This document shows positions 57,180-64,000 of a stretch of DNA of 64,000 nt, piece by piece; within the stretch, counting starts at the first letter, position 1, and the number at the start of each line of letters is the position of its first letter. A program made the position numbers and the translations under genes. The stretch is taken from positions 62,001-126,000 of the forward strand of contig NZ_FOJM01000012.1 of NCBI RefSeq assembly GCF_900111825.1. Direction: 5' to 3'. The DNA comes from Pedobacter suwonensis (GTDB lineage: Bacteria; Bacteroidota; Bacteroidia; Sphingobacteriales; Sphingobacteriaceae). The notes beneath the pieces are model-generated. The model saw only the letters and a program-made list of their open reading frames with translations, had not been told where the DNA came from and ran no database searches.

Positions 57180-59858
57180 CTAGCCTAAAACCGCTAAACT
57201 TTCTTCAATAATTTTGATTTTTGCCTCAGCATCGGCTTTTTTATTTCGCTCGTTGGCAATAATTTCAGGTTTCGCATTCTGCACGAAACGCTCATTGCTC
57301 AATTTGGCATCAACTGACTTCAAGAAACCCTGAAGATAAACCAGATCAGCATTTAGGCGTTGGCGCTCAGCCTCAACATCAACATTTTCGGTCAGTGGAA
57401 TAAAGAATTCATCTTTACCTGCCATAAAAGCTGTTGCACCAACAATTTTATCATTTACAATCTCCGCTTCTGAAACATTGGCCAATTTGAAAACAATGTT
57501 TAACCATTTTTCGTAATCAAGTTCAGAATTTATTTTGATATTTAAAGGCAAGGCTTCTTTAGGAGAAATCTGTTTCTGATTCCTTACGTTTCTAATTTCG
57601 GCTACAACGGTTTTAATAACCTCTGCATCTTTCAATAATTGCTCATCAAAAGCCCCCCCTTTCGGAAATTCGGCCACAATACAGCAATCCATTTCTGCAC
57701 GATCACCAAACAAATCATCATGCCATAATTCCTCAGTAATGAAAGGCATATTCGGATGCAATAACTTGATGATATTTTCAAAAAAGGCAATCGTAGCTTT
57801 GTAACTCTCCGCATCAATCGGCTGTTGGTAAGCCGGTTTAACCATTTCTAAATACCATGCACAGAAATCATCCCAAACCAATTTGTACGTAATCGTTAAT
57901 GCTTCCGAAAGTCGATATTGCTTAAAATTGGCTTCAATTTCTACCAATGCCTCATTAAAACGGTTTTCAAACCAGGATATAGCCTGCGTATTCGGGTTTA
58001 CCAGGTTTTCATCAACTTCCCATCCCTTTACCAAACGAAACGCATTCCAAATTTTGCTGGCGAAATTACGGCCTTGCTCACAATAACTTTCATCGAACAT
58101 CAAATCGTTACCGGCAGGTGATGACATCAACATCCCAACACGAACCGCATCGGCACCATATTTTTCAATCAACCCGATCGGATCTGGTGAGTTGCCCAGC
58201 GATTTAGACATTTTACGGCCTAATTTATCGCGTACAATACCAGTTAAGTATACATTTGTAAACGGCTTTTTGCCCATAAACTCATGTCCGGCCATAATCA
58301 TACGGGCCACCCAGAAGAATAAAATTTCAGGTGCCGTAACCAGATCATTGGTTGGGTAATAGTAATTGATATCTTTATTTTCCGGGTTTTTAAAGCCATC
58401 GAAAACAGAAATTGGCCACAACCATGACGAGAACCAGGTATCCATCACATCATCATCCTGCCTTAAAAATGGCGCTAACTGATGTTTGAATCCAGCTTTT
58501 TCCTCATCTGAACAATTTTCATCCAGATGTTTTTTCTTCCAGAATTCCTCTAAAGCTTCATCTTTGGTTTTGGCAACTACCCAGTTTCCTTTATCATCAT
58601 ACCAGGCCGGAATTCTTTGCCCCCACCATAACTGGCGACTAATGTTCCAGTCGCGCACATTCTCCATCCAGTGACGGTAGGTGTTTTCAAATTTATTGGG
58701 AATCAGGTTTACTTCGCCGTTCGAAACATCATCCAATGCCGGCTGAGCCATTTCTTTCATCTTCACGAACCATTGCATCGATAGCTTCGGTTCGATAGCG
58801 GCATCGGTACGTTCAGAAAAACCTACCTGTGATTTATAATCTTCTACCTTTTCTAAATGACCGGCCTCTTCCAACATTTTGGCAATTTTTTTACGGGCAA
58901 CAAACCTGTCTTCACCTACTAAAATTACCGCCAGTTCGTTTAAGGTACCATCATCATTTAAAATATCAGTAACAGGCAAATTGTGCTTAACACCCAGTTC
59001 ATAATCATTCAGATCGTGCGCTGGGGTAACTTTTAAACAGCCCGTTCCAAATTCAATATCTACATATTCGTCTTCAATAACCGGAATTTCGTGGTTAACC
59101 AAAGGCACAAAAACCTTTTTGCCTTTTAAATGTGTAAAACGTTCATCATTTGGGTTGATACAGATGGCTGCATCGGCCATAATGGTTTCCGGACGCGTTG
59201 TAGCAACAGTTAAATATTCAGGCTCATCCTGATTCTTGCTGCTTGATACCTGATATTTAATGTAATATAATTTCTGGTTTACTTCCTTACGGATTACCTC
59301 TTCATCAGAAACTGCTGTTTTACCAGCCGGATCCCAGTTCACCATACGGATGCCGCGATAAATCCATCCTTTTTTGTATAAATGGATAAATGAATCGATA
59401 ACTGCCTCAGAAAGATCCTCCTCCATGGTGAAACGGGTACGGTCCCAATCACAGCTTGCTCCCAATTTCTTTAACTGTTCTAAAATAATACCACCGTACT
59501 TCTCTTTCCATTCCCAGGCATATTTCAAAAACTCTTCACGCGAAAGATCTTTTTTATCTATACCCTGCTCTTTTAACATGGCAACCACTTTTGCTTCAGT
59601 AGCGATAGAAGCATGATCGGTTCCGGGCACCCAGCAAGCATTTTTACCCTGCATACGGGCTTTGCGGATCAATACATCCTGAATGGTGTTGTTGAGCATA
59701 TGCCCCATATGAAGTACACCTGTGACGTTTGGAGGCGGAATGACGATGGTGTAAGGTTCGCGCTCATCAGGTTCTGAGTGGAAAAACTTTTTAGATAGCC
59801 AGTAGCTATACCATTTATCTTCTGTTTCTGCAGGATTGTACTTGGTGGAAATGCTCAT
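57180..59858 (-). CDS. valS: valyl-tRNA synthetase
   Basis: An 892-residue class I synthetase charging tRNA-Val. The HIGH-type motif HMGH is at residues 50-53 (PPPNVTGVLHMGHML), the editing domain (CP1) spans roughly 190-350, and the KMSKS motif (GRKMSKSLGNSPDP) lies near 540. An anticodon-binding domain and the C-terminal coiled coil typical of ValRS (about 825-890, from VDVEAERQRLNADL) complete it. The length is normal. It appears to be transcribed alone. Confidence 0.97.
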   Translation of the reverse strand: MSISTKYNPAETEDKWYSYWLSKKFFHSEPDEREPYTIVIPPPNVTGVLHMGHMLNNTIQDVLIRKARMQGKNACWVPGTDHASIATEAKVVAMLKEQGIDKKDLSREEFLKYAWEWKEKYGGIILEQLKKLGASCDWDRTRFTMEEDLSEAVIDSFIHLYKKGWIYRGIRMVNWDPAGKTAVSDEEVIRKEVNQKLYYIKYQVSSSKNQDEPEYLTVATTRPETIMADAAICINPNDERFTHLKGKKVFVPLVNHEIPVIEDEYVDIEFGTGCLKVTPAHDLNDYELGVKHNLPVTDILNDDGTLNELAVILVGEDRFVARKKIAKMLEEAGHLEKVEDYKSQVGFSERTDAAIEPKLSMQWFVKMKEMAQPALDDVSNGEVNLIPNKFENTYRHWMENVRDWNISRQLWWGQRIPAWYDDKGNWVVAKTKDEALEEFWKKKHLDENCSDEEKAGFKHQLAPFLRQDDDVMDTWFSSWLWPISVFDGFKNPENKDINYYYPTNDLVTAPEILFFWVARMIMAGHEFMGKKPFTNVYLTGIVRDKLGRKMSKSLGNSPDPIGLIEKYGADAVRVGMLMSSPAGNDLMFDESYCEQGRNFASKIWNAFRLVKGWEVDENLVNPNTQAISWFENRFNEALVEIEANFKQYRLSEALTITYKLVWDDFCAWYLEMVKPAYQQPIDAESYKATIAFFENIIKLLHPNMPFITEELWHDDLFGDRAEMDCCIVAEFPKGGAFDEQLLKDAEVIKTVVAEIRNVRNQKQISPKEALPLNIKINSELDYEKWLNIVFKLANVSEAEIVNDKIVGATAFMAGKDEFFIPLTENVDVEAERQRLNADLVYLQGFLKSVDAKLSNERFVQNAKPEIIANERNKKADAEAKIKIIEESLAVLG

Positions 59859-60108
59859 GAAAAATTGTTATAAAAGCCCAAAAATAGCTAATTAAGCGCA
59901 AAGCTGAAAGACTAAAGCAGAGAAAGCCAAAGACTAATACAGATGAAGTATGGATGTGCTTTATTTGGCAGATATAAGTATGAGTTTTTAGATAGCAGGT
60001 AAAGTATTTTATCTATCCTTGCTTTGTTCTACAATTCAGACGTCAAGCTGGGCTATCAATCAGTTTTGAAAAATTAGGCTGTACAAAATAAGACTGGTCA
60101 TAAAGTTA

Positions 60109-60744
60109 TTAATCCACATCTTCAAAAATATCATCCAATGCCAGTTCAAAACCTGGCAATACGGTTGAAGTGATTTTTTCGCTTAGGGCAAATATTTTAG
60201 AGGGCTCGAATTTACCCATCTCATTTAAGGTATAAATTAAAATACTTTGATCGCCATGGCTCACTACCCAATATTCCTTAACGCCAAATTCTTCATAAAT
60301 GCGATATTTATGAAGCAATTCCGTTTTGGTATTGCCAGGTGATAAAATTTCGACAACCAGATCGGGCGCACCGATACAACCACGGGCATCCAGTTTGCTC
60401 TTATCGCAGATGACACAAATATCTGGTTGTAATACAGTATATACATTCTTATCAGCCTTGCTCTCTTTAGGAAAACGAACATCAAATGGAGCCGAATAAA
60501 TCTTACACTGTTTGCCTTTTAAGAAGTTACCGATTTTCAAGAAAATACGACCAGCGACTTCCTGATGTGCTCTTGATGGCGCTGGGCTCATCTTAAAGAT
60601 TTTACCGGCGATCAGCTCTACCCTTTCAGGAAAAAGCCAGTTTAAATAATTGGCATAGCTATAAGTTAATGACGCATCAAGCTCATTGAACTGCCTTATA
60701 GGCTCATCATCATTTAAAACAGGATATGGAACTGGTTCAGACAT
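60109..60744 (-). CDS. Uma2-family (DUF820) PD-(D/E)xK protein, copy 1
   Basis: About 211 residues from ATG 60744 (MSEPVPYPVLNDDEP), matching the start of the neighbouring copy; ATG at 60771 would add nine residues. The nuclease-like core shows VLQPDICVICD and LVVEILSPGNTK, the Asp and Glu-x-Lys of the PD-(D/E)xK fold. Uma2 proteins are common in cyanobacteria and Bacteroidota; their role is unknown. The gene upstream (60784-61422) is a close tandem copy, with the two ends very alike and the middle (about residues 58-106) divergent. Confidence 0.85.
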   Translation of the reverse strand: MSEPVPYPVLNDDEPIRQFNELDASLTYSYANYLNWLFPERVELIAGKIFKMSPAPSRAHQEVAGRIFLKIGNFLKGKQCKIYSAPFDVRFPKESKADKNVYTVLQPDICVICDKSKLDARGCIGAPDLVVEILSPGNTKTELLHKYRIYEEFGVKEYWVVSHGDQSILIYTLNEMGKFEPSKIFALSEKITSTVLPGFELALDDIFEDVD

Positions 60745-60783
60745 AAACGAATATACTAAAAAAAGTAGCAATCCAAAAATTGT

Positions 60784-61422
60784 TTATGGATTTATATCTT
60801 CAAAAACATCATCCAAAGCCAGTTCAAAACCTGGTAATGTGATTGATGTAATTTTTTCGCTTAATGTAAATATTTTAGAGGGTTCAAATTTACCAATTTC
60901 ATTTAAGGTATAGATCAAAATACTTTTATCGCCCTGGCTCACCACCCAATATTCCTTAACGCCAAATTCTTCGTAAATGCGATATTTATGAAGCAATTCC
61001 GTTTTGGTATTACTTGGCGATAAAACCTCCACAACCAAATCGGGTGCACCGATGCAACCACGGGCATCAATTTTACTGCTATTACAAACTACACATATAT
61101 CGGGCTGTAGAACGGTAAAAATAGCTTCATCATTTTGACTTTCCTTAGGAAAACGAACATCAAATGGAGAGATAAAAACCCTGCAGGGTAGTTTTTCAAG
61201 AAAGTTACCTAATCTACGGTATATTTTGCCCAAAATCAATTGATGAAAACTTGATGGCGCAGGACTCATCTTAAAGATTTTACCTTTAATCAGTTCTACC
61301 CTTTCAGGAAAAAGCCAGTTTAAATAATTGGCATAGCTGTAAGTTAATGACGCATCAAGCTCATTAAGCTGCCTTACAGGCTCATCATCGTTTAAAACAG
61401 GATATGGAACTGGCTCAGACAT
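60784..61422 (-). CDS. Uma2-family (DUF820) PD-(D/E)xK protein, copy 2
   Basis: About 212 residues from ATG 61422; an ATG two codons earlier is also possible. The first 45 residues differ from copy 1 at only two positions, and the last 90 are also close, whereas residues about 58-106 (FHQLILGKIYRRLGNFLEKL region) are much changed. Core motifs VLQPDICVVCN and LVVEVLSPSNTK are kept. The sequence just upstream of both starts is also alike (GACATAA followed by an ATATACTAA word), showing that the duplication carried its promoter region. Confidence 0.85.
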   Translation of the reverse strand: MSEPVPYPVLNDDEPVRQLNELDASLTYSYANYLNWLFPERVELIKGKIFKMSPAPSSFHQLILGKIYRRLGNFLEKLPCRVFISPFDVRFPKESQNDEAIFTVLQPDICVVCNSSKIDARGCIGAPDLVVEVLSPSNTKTELLHKYRIYEEFGVKEYWVVSQGDKSILIYTLNEIGKFEPSKIFTLSEKITSITLPGFELALDDVFEDINP

Positions 61423-61590
61423 AATCAAATATACTAATTTTTATAGTAATCTGATTTTCTATTTTTCAACATATCTTGCTAATCACCAATAAGTTTTTCA
61501 GTTGGCAATTAGCAGTTACTATTGAATCAGTGAAAAAATGTTTTATTCTGAAGACAGTTAACCGATTAACCAATTTAAACAATTAATCCA

Positions 61591-63582
61591 TCAAAAAAAC
61601 TTCATTTTCTGAATTCTCACTGCATTTAAAATCGCCAGGAGTGCTACACCAACATCAGCGAAAACAGCCTCCCACATGGTCGCGATTCCGCCTGCACCTA
61701 AAATTAAAACAATTGCTTTCACAGTAAATGCCAATATGATATTCTGGATCACTACATTTTTCGTGGCTTTACCTATTTTAACAGCGGTCGCAATTTTAGA
61801 AGGTTGATCAGTTTGAATGACTACATCTGCTGTTTCGATAGCTGCATCACTACCCATTGCACCCATGGCCATACCGATATCGCTGAGCGCCAATACCGGT
61901 GTATCATTAATTCCATCGCCCACAAAAGCCACAACCTTGCTTTTATCGTTTTTAATTTCTTCCAGTCTGGCAACTTTATCTTCGGGCAATAAATCTCCGA
62001 AATAAGTATCGATCCCCAAACTTTCGGCAACTTTTCTAACGATTGAGGTTTTATCGCCACTTAACATCACCACCTGTTTTATTCCGTTTTCGTGAAGCTG
62101 TTTGATGGCATCGGCGGCATCTTCTTTTATTTCATCTGCAATTAAAACATAACCCACGTATTTCTGGTCAATAGCAACCACAACGATACTTTCTTCTATC
62201 GAAGTAATTTTAGGATCAAAATCAATATTGTATTTCTCCAGAAGTTTAGCATTACCTGCCAGAACCTCTTTGCCATTAACCAAACCCTTTAAACCCATCC
62301 CGGCAATTTCCTCGATATTTTCGGCAGGATGGATTTCTTTCTGGCCTGCATATGCCACAATAGCTTTCGCAATTGGATGGGTAGATTTTGCTTCTACAGC
62401 CGTTAGTAAGCTTAAAAAATCTTTTTCATCTATACTGCTTTCTACTTTCTGAACATTAAAAACACCTTTTGTTAAGGTGCCCGTTTTATCCATCACAACA
62501 GTATTAAGCTTGGTAATTAAATCAAGAAAATTTGAGCCTTTAAAAAGAATACCATTTGCTGATGCTGCACCAATTCCTCCAAAATAACCCAGTGGAATAG
62601 AAATCACCAGCGCACATGGACAAGATATAACCAAAAAAACCAACGAACGATACAACCAGGTTTGGAAGTGATATTCACTTCCCAAAACCAAAATTGGAAG
62701 AGTGATCAGCGCAAGGGCCAAAAAGAAAACAATCGGCGTATATATTTTCGCAAATTTGCGGATGAAGAGTTCGGTTTTGGCTTTACGTGTAGTGGCATTC
62801 TGAACCATTTCCAAAATGCGCGACAATGCACTGTCAGCAAAAGCTTTGGTAACTTTAACTTCAATTACCTTTTCTAAATTAAGCATTCCGGCCAAAACCG
62901 ATTCGCCTTTAACAATCGTGCGGGGTTTGCTCTCGCCCGTTAAGGCAGCAGTATTGAAACTGCTTTTATCGTTGATCAATTCGCCATCCAACGGCGTTTT
63001 CTCACCAGCCCTTATCTGTATCGTTTCACCAATCTCTACTTTTTCGGGATCGACATCTTCATATTTTCCATTTCGGAATACATGCGCCACTTCTGCCCTG
63101 ACATCAAGCAATGCTTTGATATTTCTTTTTGCGCGGTTTACCGCAGCCATTTGAAACAGTTCGCCAATAGTATAGAAAAGCATAACCGTTACGCCTTCAG
63201 GATACTCGCCGATAGCAAAAGCACCAATAGTGGCAATAGACATTAAAGAGAACTCGGTAAAAAAATCTTTCGCCTTAAATGTTTCCCAAACTTCGCGTAA
63301 AACCGGAACACCTACGGGTAAATAAGCCACAATGTACCAGTAAGGACGAATGACCTGAAATGCCGGCAAATTAAAAAGGTTATCAAACGCAATTCCAACC
63401 AGCAGCATAACCAATGTTACAATAGCTGGCAAATAAGTTTTAAAGGCTGATGGATCACCCCCATGATCATGGTTATGCCCGTCACCCTCTTCGTGTGCAT
63501 GACCATCATGATGTGCATGTTTTGATCCGGCATTTTCTTTACTGCTGCAACAGCTATCTTCGTTATCATGTGAGTGGGTCAT
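61591..63582 (-). CDS. heavy-metal-exporting P-type ATPase (Zn/Cd/Pb type)
   Basis: A 663-residue P1B-ATPase. Instead of a CxxC metal-binding domain the N-terminus (residues 2-41) is a His/Cys-rich tail (SCCSSKENAGSKHAHHDGHAH and more). The membrane CPC motif is at 321-323 (SCPCALV), the phosphorylated Asp365 in DKTGT, the TGES loop at 215-218, and a STHPIAKA histidine motif follows. A GDGINDTP hinge precedes the last helices, which include the MWEAVFADVGVALLAILNA phrase typical of Zn/Cd/Pb pumps. It should export divalent metal from the cytosol. No metal regulator gene is adjacent inside the window. Confidence 0.94.
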   Translation of the reverse strand: MTHSHDNEDSCCSSKENAGSKHAHHDGHAHEEGDGHNHDHGGDPSAFKTYLPAIVTLVMLLVGIAFDNLFNLPAFQVIRPYWYIVAYLPVGVPVLREVWETFKAKDFFTEFSLMSIATIGAFAIGEYPEGVTVMLFYTIGELFQMAAVNRAKRNIKALLDVRAEVAHVFRNGKYEDVDPEKVEIGETIQIRAGEKTPLDGELINDKSSFNTAALTGESKPRTIVKGESVLAGMLNLEKVIEVKVTKAFADSALSRILEMVQNATTRKAKTELFIRKFAKIYTPIVFFLALALITLPILVLGSEYHFQTWLYRSLVFLVISCPCALVISIPLGYFGGIGAASANGILFKGSNFLDLITKLNTVVMDKTGTLTKGVFNVQKVESSIDEKDFLSLLTAVEAKSTHPIAKAIVAYAGQKEIHPAENIEEIAGMGLKGLVNGKEVLAGNAKLLEKYNIDFDPKITSIEESIVVVAIDQKYVGYVLIADEIKEDAADAIKQLHENGIKQVVMLSGDKTSIVRKVAESLGIDTYFGDLLPEDKVARLEEIKNDKSKVVAFVGDGINDTPVLALSDIGMAMGAMGSDAAIETADVVIQTDQPSKIATAVKIGKATKNVVIQNIILAFTVKAIVLILGAGGIATMWEAVFADVGVALLAILNAVRIQKMKFF

Positions 63583-63783
63583 TATATACTGTATCTAGTG
63601 CATTACCTTCTTAATTACTTACTAAACTTTGAAACTTCAAAAAACATGCTAAGTTTAATCAGTATTTCAAATTTATGGAAAATAATAGGTTTTATTCTGA
63701 ATCATTCTTGATAGCAATATTTTTCACAAGCGCACAATAAATTTTGTTAAAAAATGTTAATAGTGATATAAAGATTTAAAATC

Positions 63784-63870
63784 ATGAAATCTATCAAAAT
63801 TCCTTTTTCAGCTTCCGACTTGATCAGACGTCTTGGCTTGGCAAAAATTTATTACTGGTTTAACAAGTAA
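63784..63870 (+). CDS. possible 28-residue small protein
   Basis: An ATG-to-TAA frame encoding 28 residues (MKSIKIPFSASDLIRRLGL, then AKIYYWFNK). It is basic and amphipathic, with no signal or membrane helix. It lies between two genes in an otherwise AT-rich gap with no clear ribosome site, 72 bases before the next start. It may be a real small gene or a chance frame. Confidence 0.3.
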   Translation: MKSIKIPFSASDLIRRLGLAKIYYWFNK

Positions 63871-63942
63871 TATTCTTAATATATTACACCAGTATCAATT
63901 AGTATTTCCTAAATTTCGCATCATTATTAACTTATTAAGCGA

Positions 63943-64000
63943 ATGAAATACCAAAATTTGAAAAGATATTTTGCGGCGCTGGGTATAATCGCTGCTGGCT
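63943..64000 (+). CDS. start of a gene cut by the window end
   Basis: ATG at 63943 opens a frame (MKYQNLKRYFAALGIIAAG) that runs off the end at 64000. Lysine and arginine followed by a hydrophobic stretch suggest a signal peptide or membrane anchor. Nothing more can be said of its function. Confidence 0.5.
   Translation, partial: MKYQNLKRYFAALGIIAAG

Noticed and set aside
60109..61422. Tandem Uma2 genes considered as a toxin-antitoxin pair
   Set aside because: Both are full-length paralogues of the same nuclease-like family, so neither looks like an antitoxin.

Overview
The window looks like chromosomal DNA of a Bacteroidota member, most probably Sphingobacteriaceae and Pedobacter-like. This is judged from SusC/SusD pairs, several large TonB-dependent receptors with carboxypeptidase-regulatory N-termini, a FecR anti-sigma factor with a DUF4974-type C-terminus, a TPR/LuxR membrane regulator, weak ribosome binding sites, TAnnTTTG-type promoter words, moderate-to-low GC and a full serine palmitoyltransferase/ceramide locus. 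I saw no rRNA, tRNA, CRISPR array, insertion sequence or prophage.

Layout. 0.2-7.5 kb: FecR regulator, STN-type TonB receptor, beta-helix lipoprotein and a second lipoprotein. 7.7-16 kb: a small membrane protein and a TetR regulator, then across a 30-bp perfect palindrome a SusC/SusD pair with two exported phosphoesterases. 16.2-28.4 kb, almost entirely minus strand: a sphingolipid and inositol-lipid biosynthesis locus. 29-30.7 kb: AraC regulator and an M15 peptidase. 31.4-38.4 kb, minus strand: beta-propeller phytase, beta-helix lipoprotein and TonB receptor, with a TPR/HTH membrane regulator upstream. 38.4-39.7 kb: a gene-free repeat island. 39.7-46.2 kb: a TonB siderophore-type receptor placed between an ABC ATPase and two ABC-2 permeases. 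46.5-50.4 kb: Lrp/AsnC, a cysteine synthase-family enzyme and a split DsbD. 50.8-57 kb: GH39 glycosidase, two exported Gfo/Idh/MocA oxidoreductases and a double DUF1080 protein. 57-64 kb: valS, two tandem Uma2 nucleases, a metal-exporting P-type ATPase, a small reading frame and the start of another gene.

The most interesting system is the lipid locus. Read from 28429 downwards it encodes serine palmitoyltransferase, a GNAT-type ceramide synthase candidate, an epimerase-family ceramide reductase candidate, inositol-3-phosphate synthase, a PgpA-type phosphatase, a GtrA-type membrane protein, an outer-membrane DUF5686 protein and a CDP-alcohol phosphatidyltransferase fused to a DUF4833 domain. 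After a repeat-filled gap come a Scs7/FA2H-like hydroxylase and an Aur1-like PAP2 protein overlapping each other. Together these could build inositol phosphorylceramide with a hydroxylated acyl chain inside one bacterium, partly with eukaryote-like enzymes. Three direct repeats upstream of the first gene, beside a divergent AraC gene, suggest dedicated control.

A second theme is organic phosphate: a phytase operon, a TetR-controlled SusCD-phosphodiesterase operon, and two related cassettes in which a TonB receptor is followed by a beta-helix lipoprotein instead of SusD. Family assignments come from reading motifs; no database search was possible.
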